Positions 6,356-15,842 are shown, numbered from the stretch's first letter. The stretch: DNA of 36,820 nucleotides from SIG452 sp045540295 (GCA_045540295.1 JAZQGY010000022.1:1-36820), one strand, 5' to 3'. The notes: generated by a model from the letters alone, not told the origin. A program made the numbers and translations.

Positions 6356-6862
6356 CTAGTACCCTAAAATCCGCCGTTCACAGCGTAGCTCCATCCGTTT
6401 TTTTGCCGCTTCCCACTCCATTTTCTCGGCAGGTTCTTTGGGAGAAAGCTTTGGCACGGACACAGGTTTTTGGGTATCGTCTATGGCAACCATCACAAGA
6501 TAGGCAACATTGATAAGCCGCCGTTTGCCGTCGGAAAGTTCCCGAAAGGTATCTACCCTTACTTCCATGGAGGTATTCCCTACCCAAGTGATGCGGCCCC
6601 GCAAAACTAAAGTGTCTCCCGAAAAGGCACCCTCCCGAAATTGCAAACGGTCGATGGCGACAGTGGTAACATTAGCTTCTGCATGACGTCTTGCAGTGAT
6701 GGCAGCCACAATGTCTATCCAGGAGAGCAACCGTCCGCCAAACAGCCGTCCCGACGGATTTAAGTGCTCGGGCAAAACCAGCTGCACTTGCTCAGTCTCG
6801 GATTCCTTTACTTCTTTCGCTTCTTTTGCTTCTTTTGCTTCTTTTTTGCTGAAATATTCCAA
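6356..6862 (-). CDS. Acyl-CoA thioesterase (hotdog fold, YciA/BACH-like)
   Basis: This enzyme hydrolyses acyl-CoA to free acid and CoA. The single hotdog domain holds the family pattern NPSGRLFGGRLLSWIDIVAAI, then a segment with DRLQFREGAFSGDTLVL and TSMEVRVDTFRE; residue ranges are about 35-115. The N-terminus is odd: residues after MEYFSKK are a (KEA)n/KEV run encoded by a near-perfect tandem of short GAAGCAAAA-like units, giving a charged extension before the domain. A TTG start at 6862 is preferred because AGGAAG lies 8 nt upstream; a GTG at 6871 would sit directly on that site. Substrate range is unknown. Confidence 0.85.
   Translation of the reverse strand: MEYFSKKEAKEAKEAKEVKESETEQVQLVLPEHLNPSGRLFGGRLLSWIDIVAAITARRHAEANVTTVAIDRLQFREGAFSGDTLVLRGRITWVGNTSMEVRVDTFRELSDGKRRLINVAYLVMVAIDDTQKPVSVPKLSPKEPAEKMEWEAAKKRMELRCERRILGY
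6792..6846 (-). repeat. Short tandem repeat encoding the (KEA)n tract
   Basis: On the plus strand, CTTCTTTTG/CTTCTTTCG-type 9-mers follow one another inside the thioesterase 5' coding region. The purine-rich coding strand is a likely site for slippage and length variation by whole codons. Confidence 0.65.
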
Positions 6863-6939
6863 AAAAAGCACTTCCTTTTTTTATTCTGATACCGCTAGGA
6901 TTGCCCACTTTTTGCCAAACTATTCTATTTGGAGAAACA

Positions 6940-6972
6940 AAAATCCCCAACTCCGTTCGGAGAGGGGATTTT
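6940..6972 (-). terminator. Terminator after the lipoprotein gene
   Basis: The stem AAAATCCCC(aa)CTCC with GGAG(a)GGGGATTTT lies a few bases past the lipoprotein stop codon. T-rich sequence follows on both strands, so it is probably bidirectional. Confidence 0.85.
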
Positions 6973-6976
6973 CTTT

Positions 6977-7393
6977 TTAGTATGCTACGGAAATACTCTG
7001 CACGCGTTTGATGCCGTTTGCATCCACGGTGTAAGTGATGTTTACCATGCTGCCGTCGGTGATACCCATTGCTTCTAAATCAATTTCGGGAGAAATCTGA
7101 TAAGATTTTTCAGGTTTACCGTCTTCCGGATTTGCTTCGATGATGACCAACAGATTATTGTCTGCCATGCCGATATACATACCGGTTGCCTGATAAGTTT
7201 CCCCTTCTTTGGTGGGTTCCTTATCGGTAATTGCCGGAGGAATACCGGAGTCCGGGGCCGGAGATGCCACAATTTCAATAATCGGTTCATCAGGAGTATC
7301 CGATTTTTCAGGTGCAGGAGTACTTGGTGCACCGCAAGCGGTCAGACAGATCAAAACTGCCATAAAGAGTGCTAAGATTTTCCAGTTTTTCAT
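6977..7393 (-). CDS. Small secreted lipoprotein of unknown function
   Basis: This 138-residue protein has a lipoprotein signal peptide: basic MKNWK, a hydrophobic core and lipobox LTAC with the lipidated Cys at about residue 20. A Pro/Ser/Glu-rich linker (about 21-60) is followed by a compact C-terminal domain of about 75 residues with the pattern TGMYIGMADNNLLVI and, near the end, a VNITYTVDANG segment, suggesting a small beta-barrel. I do not recognise the domain family with certainty. The ATG has an AAAGGA ribosome binding site, and a strong promoter and terminator make it monocistronic. It should sit on the outer face of the membrane. Confidence 0.85.
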   Translation of the reverse strand: MKNWKILALFMAVLICLTACGAPSTPAPEKSDTPDEPIIEIVASPAPDSGIPPAITDKEPTKEGETYQATGMYIGMADNNLLVIIEANPEDGKPEKSYQISPEIDLEAMGITDGSMVNITYTVDANGIKRVQSISVAY

Positions 7394-7449
7394 AAGTAAA
7401 ATCCTTTCTGTTTGAAGCATTATAAAATGCTGATTGTTCCTTTGATTCT

Positions 7450-7478
7450 ATTATAGTTTTCTTTTTTTAATTTGTCAA
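7450..7478 (-). promoter_or_regulatory. Consensus sigma-A promoter of the lipoprotein gene
   Basis: The minus strand has TTGACA (7473-7478), 17 bp and TATAAT (7450-7455): a perfect match to consensus in both boxes. It begins 6 bp after the dnaE stop codon, and a small GCATT/AATGC hairpin lies in the leader at about 7418-7431. Confidence 0.93.
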
Positions 7479-7483
7479 CCTTT

Positions 7484-10400
7484 TTAATCAGAAACCAGCT
7501 TCACATTTTCCGGTCCCAAAAGGTTGGAAAGTTTTTCTATGAGGATTTCATTCTCGCTGACCCAAAGGGTTTTGGGAGCAACAGCAAGCCGTTTTTCCTT
7601 CTCAAAATACACGTACACGGGAGTTTCCCCTGAAAAGAAAGTGAGCAGTTTTTTCACTTCTGCCATTTTGGGTGATGCCTCCTCGGGGAGCTTTAAATAA
7701 AGCTTTAAGTAAGTTAAATCCGTGGAGAATCGGCGAAGTGCCGTCAGAATAAATTTGAAGGAATCCTCCCCTTCCATGGTGAGCTTCCCGTCGGCAACCA
7801 CAATGTTATCCTCTAAAATGGCGTCCGTGTTTTTTCCGTATAAATCGGGGAAGGCAATACAGCTGACGATGCCCGACATATCCTCTAAATTGAAGAATGC
7901 CATACGGGTTCCCTGCTTGGTGCGACGGATATCCAAATTAGAAATCACACCAATTACCGTGATATGCTTTTCCGTGATTCCCTCTTCCAGCATTGTCTCC
8001 TTGGTGGCAACAATGGGGTCTCCTCCCATGGAGCGGATTTTCTTTTGGAACTGCTCCAGCGGATGCCCCGAAATATAGAGACCAAGCACCTGCTTTTCCA
8101 TTTTCAAATCATCTGGCGTTGGCTGATAAGCTTCTTTCTTTTGCGGATTTTTTTTGATAGGTTCGGGAGAGGGTTCCCGAAGAGTTGTACCAAACAAATC
8201 CAGCTGTCCGCTGACATGGGTTTGTAGAACGTGTGCCTGTTCATCCATCAGCGGTTCATAAGCTAAAAGATGGTCACTTCGTTTGCCAAACTCATCAAAG
8301 CAACCCGCTAAAATGAGAGCTTCCATAGCTTTTTTATTGAGCTGTTTTCCTTGCATACGCTTGATGAAGTCTTCCAGCCCCTGATAGTCACCCTGAGTTT
8401 CTCTTACGGTGGCAATGGCTTCTGCCAGTTGTTTGCCGATGCCTTTGATGGCAGTTAACCCAAACACAATATCTCCGTTTCTCACGCTAAAGGTTACGTT
8501 GCCCGAATTGATGTCGGGAGATAACACCCGAATACCACGCTCTCTGGCAGACTGGATATAATAGGCAACCTTTTCGGTAAACGCCATATATGAAGTAAGA
8601 AGTGCCGCATAGAAATGGGCAGGATAATAGCATTTTAAGTAAGCAGTCTGATACGCTAACACCGAATAGCAAGCAGCGTGAGACTTATTGAAGGCATAAG
8701 ATGCGAAATCTTCAATTTCCCGAAAAATTCCATCTGCCACAATAGGGTCGATGCCGTTTTTTTTGCATCCTGCTACAAATTTTTCCTTTTCTCTGAGCAG
8801 AACATCTGCCTTCTTTTTGGAAATGGCACGGCGGATAATATCCGCCTGCCCCAAAGAGTATCCGGCAAGCTGACGGAATATTTCCATCACCTGCTCCTGA
8901 TACACAATGCAGCCGTAGGTCACCGATAAAATCGGTTCCAGCTCCCGGCACTTATATTGGACGAGATTGGGATTCTCTTTGTTCCGGATAAATTCGGGAA
9001 TTTTTTTGGCAGGTCCGGGACGGTACAAGGAAATTGCCGCAATCACATCCTCAAAAGTACGAGGGCGAAAGTCCTTTAAAAAGTTCTTCATCCCCGCGGA
9101 TTCCAACTGAAATACTCCGTCGGTATCGCCGTTTGACAATAACTCATAAACTTTAGGGTCGTCATATTCCAGTCGGGTTAACATTACCTGTTTTCCCGTC
9201 TGACGGTAAATGGCGGTGACGGTATCTTCAATCACCGTCAGGTTCCGTAACCCTAAAAAATCCATTTTCAAAAGGCCTAAGGATTCTAAATGTGCCATTT
9301 CGTACTGGGTTGCGGTAGCATCGGTGACGTTACACAGCGGTACCAAATTTACCGCAGGCTCACCCGTAATCAGTATTCCCGCTGCATGAACCGTGGTATG
9401 ACGGATATGCCCCTCCAATTTGCGGGAGGTGTCAATCAGTTTTTTGATATCGGGGTTTTCCTCATAAAGCTCCCTTAAGCGGTTATCCTTGCGGTTCATC
9501 GCTTCATCCAGAGTGATATTCGGCACCCGGCAACGGGAAAGCTCCTTGGTGATTTCATCCGCCAGATAATAAGGAATCCCTGTGGCGCGAGCCACATCTT
9601 TTACCGCAGCTCTCGCCTTCATAGTACCGAAGGCAACAATCTGCGCCACACGGTCAGCGCCGTATTTGGAAATCACATAGTCAATCACTTCCCCACGGCG
9701 TTCATTACAAAAATCTATATCAATATCGGGCATACTGACCCGTTCTTTATTTAAAAACCGCTCAAATACCAATCCGTAACGAATCGGGTCCACGGTGGTG
9801 ATGTTTAAACAATAGGCAACCAAGCTTCCTGCGGCAGAGCCTCTGCCGGGACCAACGGGAATTCCTTTTCCCTTGGCGTAGGCAACAAAATCCCAAACGA
9901 TTAGAAAATAGTCGCAAAATCCCATAGAAATAATGGTGGAAAGCTCGTATTCCAACCGTTGTTTTAATTCCTCCGTCACCGTTTCATACTTGGCACAAAG
10001 CCCGTGATAGCAAAGCTCCCGCAGATAAGTTTCCGATTTTTTGGGAGCAGGATACTTTGGAAACCGAAACTCTCCAAAAGGAATTTCCAAATTGCATTTT
10101 TTTGCAATTTCCAATGTGTTTTTAAGCAACTCTTCGGGAAAAATTTCTGCCATTTCTTCATAGGATTTTAAATAAAACTCACGGGTTTCAAAACGGATTC
10201 TGTCTTCCTCGGAAACCTGACGCTGCATCTGAATACACATTAACACGTCCTGGATGTCGTGGTCTTCCTGGCGGATATAATGCACGTCGTTGGCACAAAC
10301 AGCAGGAATTCCCAACTCTTTGGACAATGCCAAAAGCTTCGGCATCACAAGTTTTTCTTCGGGGAGATTGTGGTTATGCACTTCAATATAGTAATCCCCC

Positions 10401-10891
10401 GGAGCAAATATTGTTTGGTAGAATTTTGCAGTTTCTTTAGCGCCTTTTAAGTCATCCGCTAAGATTTTTTTAGAAAGCTCTCCCGCAATACATCCTGAAA
10501 GGCAGATTAACCCTTCGGTATGCTCAGCTAAAATATTTTTATCAATCCTCGGTTTATAATAAAACCCTTTTTGGTAGCTTTCGGTGGAAAGCTTGTATAA
10601 ATTGCGAAGACCTGCTTCGTTTTTTGCCAAAAGAATCAGATGATGATACCCCGGAGCAGATTTATCTGCCATATCGGAGGGTGCCACATAAAACTCGCAA
10701 CCGATAATGGGTTTCACCCCTTGCGCCTGACATTCCTTATAAAATTCCAACGCACCGTACAGTGCGCCATGGTCTGTAATGGCAAGGGAAGTTTGCCCTA
10801 GGTCTTTGGCATAGGAAACTAGCTCCCGAATCCGGCATAAGCCGTCCAGGAGGCTGTATTCGGTATGGACGTGTAAATGGCAAAAATCCAT
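7484..10891 (-). CDS. dnaE: DNA polymerase III alpha subunit, DnaE type
   Basis: This C-family replicative polymerase has 1135 residues. The N-terminal PHP domain (HLHVHTEYSLLDGL, residues 5-18) keeps its metal-binding histidines. The palm carries catalytic aspartates in PDIDIDFCNERRGEV (about 395-409) and KMDFLGLRNL. The finger and helix-hairpin-helix regions follow, then an OB-fold segment with VIGVISNLDIRRTKQGTRM near 985-1005. It lacks the internal exonuclease of PolC. In Firmicutes with PolC, DnaE extends RNA primers on the lagging strand. The start follows GAGGAAA. It is last in the long minus-strand block, 27 bp after whiA. Confidence 0.97.
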   Translation of the reverse strand: MDFCHLHVHTEYSLLDGLCRIRELVSYAKDLGQTSLAITDHGALYGALEFYKECQAQGVKPIIGCEFYVAPSDMADKSAPGYHHLILLAKNEAGLRNLYKLSTESYQKGFYYKPRIDKNILAEHTEGLICLSGCIAGELSKKILADDLKGAKETAKFYQTIFAPGDYYIEVHNHNLPEEKLVMPKLLALSKELGIPAVCANDVHYIRQEDHDIQDVLMCIQMQRQVSEEDRIRFETREFYLKSYEEMAEIFPEELLKNTLEIAKKCNLEIPFGEFRFPKYPAPKKSETYLRELCYHGLCAKYETVTEELKQRLEYELSTIISMGFCDYFLIVWDFVAYAKGKGIPVGPGRGSAAGSLVAYCLNITTVDPIRYGLVFERFLNKERVSMPDIDIDFCNERRGEVIDYVISKYGADRVAQIVAFGTMKARAAVKDVARATGIPYYLADEITKELSRCRVPNITLDEAMNRKDNRLRELYEENPDIKKLIDTSRKLEGHIRHTTVHAAGILITGEPAVNLVPLCNVTDATATQYEMAHLESLGLLKMDFLGLRNLTVIEDTVTAIYRQTGKQVMLTRLEYDDPKVYELLSNGDTDGVFQLESAGMKNFLKDFRPRTFEDVIAAISLYRPGPAKKIPEFIRNKENPNLVQYKCRELEPILSVTYGCIVYQEQVMEIFRQLAGYSLGQADIIRRAISKKKADVLLREKEKFVAGCKKNGIDPIVADGIFREIEDFASYAFNKSHAACYSVLAYQTAYLKCYYPAHFYAALLTSYMAFTEKVAYYIQSARERGIRVLSPDINSGNVTFSVRNGDIVFGLTAIKGIGKQLAEAIATVRETQGDYQGLEDFIKRMQGKQLNKKAMEALILAGCFDEFGKRSDHLLAYEPLMDEQAHVLQTHVSGQLDLFGTTLREPSPEPIKKNPQKKEAYQPTPDDLKMEKQVLGLYISGHPLEQFQKKIRSMGGDPIVATKETMLEEGITEKHITVIGVISNLDIRRTKQGTRMAFFNLEDMSGIVSCIAFPDLYGKNTDAILEDNIVVADGKLTMEGEDSFKFILTALRRFSTDLTYLKLYLKLPEEASPKMAEVKKLLTFFSGETPVYVYFEKEKRLAVAPKTLWVSENEILIEKLSNLLGPENVKLVSD

Positions 10892-10918
10892 AACGGTTTC
10901 CTCTTTGCTTTTTCTTTC

Positions 10919-11833
10919 CTACAAATTCTCTGCAATCCGGAGGAGTTTATTCAGTCTGTGGTTCAGCCCCGATTTAGTGATTTTGGTTTCTGAAACTTCG
11001 CATAATTCCGATAGTGACATCGTGGGATAGGAAAGCCTTAATTTCATAGTTTCCTTTAACGAATCCGAAAGTGTATCCGCCACGGCACTCTTCATAATTT
11101 TCATAATCGCCTGAGTCTGCAGAAGTGCAGTATTAATGGTTTTGTTTTCGTTGGCACTTTCACAGTTCATCTGACGGTTGATTCCGTTTTTTAATTCCTT
11201 TTCCATTTTGATTTCGTGATAGAGGAAAAGTCCCCGCTTCACCCCAATCATACCCAAAAAGTCACAAATCAGCTCATTATTTTTTAAATAAATCACATAC
11301 TTGTTCTGGCGGGTGATGGATTTTGCCTCAATACCCACCTCTTCAAAAATGTTTAAAATATCGGTGAATACCCTTTTTTTATGGGTAACAATTTCCAGAT
11401 GATAGGATTTTTTCGGGCTGTTTACAAAACCTGACGCCAAAAAGGCAGTCTGCAGAACCGTCCGTTTGCAACAGTCCGACACCGAAAAGGAAGGGTCAAT
11501 CCGTGAGGAAAAAATATTTGCCTTTTCGGAGGTCATACGAAGCTCTTGTTTTAAAATTTCGATGTTTTCTTTTCCCGATACGACCAGATGAATCTGCTTT
11601 CTGCTTTTGGAGGAAGCAGAACGGATATCCGGCTTTAAATCCAATCCCAACAGTTTTCGGGATAAAATAATAATGCGTCTTGCAATGGTAATATTTTCAG
11701 TTTTTAAGTGAATTTCGCTCCGCTTTTCTTCGCTGAGCATTGCATATAAGGTGGCAAGGGATGCCATTTCACAACAGGATCTTTTGGGCATTGCTCCACT
11801 AAGTTCCCGTTTGATTTCTCCTGTGAAGGACAT
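10919..11833 (-). CDS. whiA: DNA-binding protein WhiA
   Basis: WhiA is a conserved Gram-positive protein that binds DNA and influences cell division and chromosome segregation. Its 304 residues contain an N-terminal LAGLIDADG-like fold (about 1-200, with RSCCEMASLATLYAM near the start) and a C-terminal WhiA helix-turn-helix ending KSGLNHRLNKLLRIAENL. The Cys pair at positions 20-21 is typical of clostridial members. The ribosome binding site is AAGGAG. In most Clostridia rapZ and yvcK lie between murB and whiA; here murB is directly upstream with a 23-bp gap and neither partner is present in the window. Confidence 0.95.
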   Translation of the reverse strand: MSFTGEIKRELSGAMPKRSCCEMASLATLYAMLSEEKRSEIHLKTENITIARRIIILSRKLLGLDLKPDIRSASSKSRKQIHLVVSGKENIEILKQELRMTSEKANIFSSRIDPSFSVSDCCKRTVLQTAFLASGFVNSPKKSYHLEIVTHKKRVFTDILNIFEEVGIEAKSITRQNKYVIYLKNNELICDFLGMIGVKRGLFLYHEIKMEKELKNGINRQMNCESANENKTINTALLQTQAIMKIMKSAVADTLSDSLKETMKLRLSYPTMSLSELCEVSETKITKSGLNHRLNKLLRIAENL

Positions 11834-11856
11834 ATCAATTCTCCTTGTTCAGCGTT

Positions 11857-12768
11857 TTATAATACTGCGTCGGGGAAGTTTCGTTTCAGATAACGGACTT
11901 CCGCTTCCAGAGTAACGCCAAATTTTTTTAATACCGTTTCTCGCACCTCTTCAATGAGGGTTTTTACGTCTTCTGCGGTAGCGTTATCTCTGTTAATCAC
12001 AAAGCCGCAATGCTTCTCGGATACCTGAGCACCGCCAACCGAAAAGCCGCGAAGCCCTGCGTCTTCAATCAGTTTTCCGGCAAAGTAGCCTTCCGGACGC
12101 TTGAAGGTGCTTCCCGCATTGGGATATTCTAAGGGTTGTTTTTCATTTCGTTTTTTGAGTAACTCCACGGTTTTTTCATGCAGTTCGTCACGATTGGCAG
12201 GAGTCAGGCCAAATTTCGTTTCCAAAATCACCCACTTCGGATGCTTATGAAACACGCTGTGACGGTAGCAAAGCTCGTGGGCTTGGGCAGACAGCGTTTT
12301 TACCTGATTTTCCTCATCAATATATACGGAGCTTAGTAAAGTGTCGCAGATTTCGCCGCCGTAAGCACCTGCATTCATATATACACCGCCGCCAACAGTG
12401 CCCGGAATACCCGAAAGCTCTGCCATTCCACCTAAGCTGTGTTCCTTGGCAATTTCACATAGGGTGGACAGTCTGGCTCCTGATTGCGCAGTGATTTCAT
12501 TGCTGTTCACCGTAATGTTTTTCAATTCGGTGGTTTTTAAAACGATGCCGTCCACACCGTCATCTGCCACCAGCACATTGGAGCCGTTTCCCAAAACGGT
12601 CACACGAATGCCCTGCTCTTTGGCAAAGGCCAAAATATTTGTCACTTCCTCCACGGTTTTCGGCAGCAGCATATAATCGCAGGGACCTCCGATTTTAAAA
12701 GTGGTATGCCGAACCATAGGCTCCTCTGCCAACACGGTAGAACAAATTGTTTCTAATTTCTTTTTCAT
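11857..12768 (-). CDS. murB: UDP-N-acetylenolpyruvoylglucosamine reductase
   Basis: MurB reduces the enolpyruvyl group with NADPH and FAD to form UDP-N-acetylmuramate, an early step of peptidoglycan synthesis. The 303-residue protein is a type IIb MurB. The FAD-binding loop GNGSNVLVADDG is at 60-71, the phosphate-binding ELSGIPGTVGGGVYMNAGAYG at about 117-137 (a 21-residue stretch seen as two motifs), catalytic S220 in PNAGSTFKRP, and E290 in the C-terminal EAEVRY. The ribosome binding site is AAAGGAG. It stands between the ROK kinase and whiA. Confidence 0.97.
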   Translation of the reverse strand: MKKKLETICSTVLAEEPMVRHTTFKIGGPCDYMLLPKTVEEVTNILAFAKEQGIRVTVLGNGSNVLVADDGVDGIVLKTTELKNITVNSNEITAQSGARLSTLCEIAKEHSLGGMAELSGIPGTVGGGVYMNAGAYGGEICDTLLSSVYIDEENQVKTLSAQAHELCYRHSVFHKHPKWVILETKFGLTPANRDELHEKTVELLKKRNEKQPLEYPNAGSTFKRPEGYFAGKLIEDAGLRGFSVGGAQVSEKHCGFVINRDNATAEDVKTLIEEVRETVLKKFGVTLEAEVRYLKRNFPDAVL

Positions 12769-12826
12769 AGGAAGAAACTCCTTTCGGGGTTCTTTTCTTA
12801 GTAGGTTTATGCCATACCCTCAATTT

Positions 12827-13777
12827 CTATGCCTGAAAGAGCATTGCAGCACCGATTAGCCCTGCATCATTGCCCAATTTTGCTATGGAAACCTTGGCAT
12901 GATGAATTAAATCTCCACCGTAGCATTTGGGGATAATCTGTTCTTTTAAGGGAATCAGCAGATTGTCGCCTTCGTTGCACACACCGCCACCTAAAATGAT
13001 GGCTTCAGGGGCAAAAATGTTGATTAAATTGGCAACCCCTTCGGATAAGTAATGAATGTAGTTATCAACCACAGCTTTTGCAACCGCATCCCCTTTTCGC
13101 ATAGCATCAAAAGCAGTTTTTGCACTAACCTTTCCCGTTTTCCCAACTATAGAATGGAGTAAGCTTTCGGGGTGTGCTGCCATGGCAGCCTTGGTCTGAT
13201 TGACCAGAGCGGTTGCAGAGGAATAGGCTTCAAAACAACCGTGTCTTCCGCAAGAACATTCGGCTCCGCCGATATGGATCACCATATGGCCGATTTCTGC
13301 GCCGGCTCCCTCCAGCCCTTCCCAGAGTTTACCGTCTAAAATAATACCGCCGCCAACACCGGTTCCTAATGTCACCAAGATGATGGAATTATAATCTCTT
13401 CCGCTGCCGCACACAAATTCACCCAAAGCGGCACAACTTGCATCATTGGCAAGATGGACAGGTTTTTTCAGTTTTTTTTCCATGATCGCACCGATGGGAG
13501 CACCGTCCATATTTAAGTTGTTGCAATAGATAACAGTGCCTTTTTCGGCGTCCACGGTGCCGGGAATTCCCACACCGACGGCATGAATGTCACTCATAGG
13601 AATCCTGGCTTTTTCGGATAATTCGTAGCAAAGAGCAACCATTTGCTCTGCAATTTTATTAGCATCCCCTGCCGAATTGGTTCTTGTTGAAGTTTTTAAG
13701 AGGATATTCCCCTTTTCATCGGTAATTCCTGCTTTAATGTTGGTACCGCCTAAATCCACACCCAAATAATATTTCAT
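12827..13777 (-). CDS. glcK: ROK family glucokinase
   Basis: This cytoplasmic sugar kinase probably phosphorylates glucose to glucose 6-phosphate with ATP. Its 316 residues show the ATP-binding DLGGTNIKAG (8-17), the DGAPI and NDASCAALGE active-site region around 100-118, the ROK motif EIGHMVIH (about 160), and the zinc site CSCGRHGCFE at about 173-182. The ribosome binding site is GGGAGGGA. It follows the PHP phosphatase by 20 bp in the block. ROK members without a DNA-binding domain are nearly always sugar kinases, but ManNAc or other sugars cannot be excluded. Confidence 0.92.
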   Translation of the reverse strand: MKYYLGVDLGGTNIKAGITDEKGNILLKTSTRTNSAGDANKIAEQMVALCYELSEKARIPMSDIHAVGVGIPGTVDAEKGTVIYCNNLNMDGAPIGAIMEKKLKKPVHLANDASCAALGEFVCGSGRDYNSIILVTLGTGVGGGIILDGKLWEGLEGAGAEIGHMVIHIGGAECSCGRHGCFEAYSSATALVNQTKAAMAAHPESLLHSIVGKTGKVSAKTAFDAMRKGDAVAKAVVDNYIHYLSEGVANLINIFAPEAIILGGGVCNEGDNLLIPLKEQIIPKCYGGDLIHHAKVSIAKLGNDAGLIGAAMLFQA

Positions 13778-13797
13778 TGTCTGTCCCTCCCGGTTTG

Positions 13798-14520
13798 CTA
13801 ATATTGGGATTTTGCTTCTTTTAAATAAGCTAAAAAACGCTCCAAAGTGGCGTTCACAATCAACTCTTCGGGAAAATCTATTTCCGTAAGCATCTCAAAA
13901 ACCAGCTTATAGTTGCCGATACAACCCGAATAGTGGGCATCGGAAGATACTGCAACCCGGGTTCCGTATTGTTTGCAAAGCCTTGCCACATTCTGACACA
14001 GCTCTCTGGAACCGGGACGAATCCCTTCCAGGGAATGATTATTTAATTCAATAATTTTGTTCTCATCTTTTGCTTTTTTTACCACAGCCTCAAAATCGCA
14101 CAGATAGTTTTGCTGTCCCATATGTCCGATACAGTGCACATAAGGATTCTCCAGCACCCGAAGGTAGGTTTCGGTGATGTCTTTTTCGCTTCCTCTGGGA
14201 AGACAAGGCCCGTGGATGGAGGCAATTACCCAGTCCAGCATAGCAAGAACGGTGTTTGGCAAATCCAGTCCGCCCTTGTAATCAATAATATTGGCTTCTG
14301 CCCCTTTTAAGAAACGGATACCGTCAATTTCGTCGGGCAGATATTTTAAACAGGTAAAATGCACTTCCCCCGGCGCATCGGGAATGGCAGGTGCGTGATT
14401 GGTCATGCAAAGGCCCCGCATCCCTGCATCAATGGTTGCTTTCACATTTTCCTGCAAGGTAGAGTATGCGTGTTTGCTGACAATGGTATGACTGTGAGTT
14501 TCCACTTCAATGTGATACAT
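13798..14520 (-). CDS. PHP-domain phosphatase, YcdX-like
   Basis: This trinuclear-metal PHP hydrolase has 240 residues. Metal ligands are visible in ETHSHTIVSKHAYST (6-20), KGAEANI near residue 72, the IASIHGPC motif, HCIGHMG and the C-terminal SSDAHYSG. This arrangement is that of the YcdX family of phosphoesterases, whose natural substrates are unsettled. The ribosome binding site AAAGGA overlaps the end of rimO, 5 bp upstream, so translation is probably coupled. A histidinol-phosphatase role is less likely, because no his genes are nearby. Confidence 0.88.
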   Translation of the reverse strand: MYHIEVETHSHTIVSKHAYSTLQENVKATIDAGMRGLCMTNHAPAIPDAPGEVHFTCLKYLPDEIDGIRFLKGAEANIIDYKGGLDLPNTVLAMLDWVIASIHGPCLPRGSEKDITETYLRVLENPYVHCIGHMGQQNYLCDFEAVVKKAKDENKIIELNNHSLEGIRPGSRELCQNVARLCKQYGTRVAVSSDAHYSGCIGNYKLVFEMLTEIDFPEELIVNATLERFLAYLKEAKSQY

Positions 14521-14525
14521 AAATC

Positions 14526-15842
14526 TTATCCTTTCACAGCGGTGCCCGATAAATCATAATGGTCACAGCCGGTAATTTCTACAGTAATATATTCCCCGAT
14601 ATCCACGGGAAAATCCGCTTCAAAATAAACGGTACCGTCAATTTCGGGGGAATCCATATAGGTTCTGCCGAAGTACACTTGATTCACGGTGTCTATTCCC
14701 TCTACCAACACGGTGTAGGTTTTGCCGATTTTTTGCTTGTTTTTCTGCAAAGAAATCTGAGCGGATAATTTCATAATTTCATTGGCACGACGGTTCTTTT
14801 CGCTGGTTTTTATCTTTCCTGTAATCCGAGCGGCACGAGTGCCTTCCTCGGTGGAATAGGGAAACACGCCCAAACGGTCGAAGAAGCCTTGCTTTACAAA
14901 GGAAACCAGTTCCCCATGCTCTTCCACGGTTTCCGAAGGAAATCCGATGATTAAGGAAGTGCGGATAGAAGCCTGCGGCATTTTTTCTTTGATTTTATGA
15001 AGTAAATTTAAAATTTCTTTTTTGTTGGTGCGACGGTTCATTAAACCTAAAATCCTGTCGTTACAGTGCTGAATGGGAATGTCAAAATAAGGCAGAATTT
15101 TTTTGGAATGAGAAATTTGGTCCAAAAGCTCGTCCGTCACCGATTCGGGATAGAGATAGTGGAGCCGAATCCATCGGATTCCTTGGATTTTTTCTAGCTC
15201 GGCAAGAAGGGGGACCAACCGGTTTTCCCCGTATAAATCCAATCCGTAACGGGTGGTATCCTGAGCAATCACAATCATCTCAGTCACCCCCTGCTCTGCC
15301 ATCCAACGAGCTTCCTCCACAATGGCTTCCATTCTTCTGCTCACATATTTTCCGCGGATTTTCGGAATGGCACAGTAGGAACAACCGTTGCTGCAGCCGT
15401 CTGCAATTTTTAAGAAAGCATAATAGAAGGGAGTGGTCAGCACACGGTCGCAAAAGTTTGGCTCTTTTGCCTCTTTTTTGGAGAAATACGAAACTCTTTC
15501 GCCCTTTAACACACGCTGAACCGCTTCTGCAATATGGCAAATATCAAAAATCCCCAAAACGCCGTCCACTTCGGGAAAATTTTCTAAAATTTCTTCCTGA
15601 TAACGCTGGGATAAACAACCTGTTACCAGCACTTTTTTGCCGTAGGCTGCTGCGTTTAAAATTTCCGAAATCGCTTCTTCCTTGGCAGACTTAATAAACC
15701 CACAGGTATTGATGATGATTACGTCGGCATCCTCCTCGTTATCCACCATCCGGTACCCTGCATTTTGCAGGGCAGTAATCATAAGTTCGCCGTCCACCTT
15801 ATTTTTGGAACAGCCAAGTTGAATCCATAAAATCTTAGGCAT
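14526..15842 (-). CDS. rimO: Ribosomal protein S12 methylthiotransferase
   Basis: RimO is a radical-SAM enzyme that adds a methylthio group to an aspartate of ribosomal protein S12. The 438-residue protein has an N-terminal UPF0004 domain (IQLGCSKNKVDGELM near 5-20) with its cluster cysteines, the radical-SAM loop CSNGCSYCAIP near 150, and a C-terminal TRAM domain. The start at 15842 is preferred over the ATG at 15851, since the GAGG site lies 9 nt before it and directly abuts the other. The ATG overlaps the recX stop codon (ATGCCTAA), which implies translational coupling. Confidence 0.95.
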   Translation of the reverse strand: MPKILWIQLGCSKNKVDGELMITALQNAGYRMVDNEEDADVIIINTCGFIKSAKEEAISEILNAAAYGKKVLVTGCLSQRYQEEILENFPEVDGVLGIFDICHIAEAVQRVLKGERVSYFSKKEAKEPNFCDRVLTTPFYYAFLKIADGCSNGCSYCAIPKIRGKYVSRRMEAIVEEARWMAEQGVTEMIVIAQDTTRYGLDLYGENRLVPLLAELEKIQGIRWIRLHYLYPESVTDELLDQISHSKKILPYFDIPIQHCNDRILGLMNRRTNKKEILNLLHKIKEKMPQASIRTSLIIGFPSETVEEHGELVSFVKQGFFDRLGVFPYSTEEGTRAARITGKIKTSEKNRRANEIMKLSAQISLQKNKQKIGKTYTVLVEGIDTVNQVYFGRTYMDSPEIDGTVYFEADFPVDIGEYITVEITGCDHYDLSGTAVKG

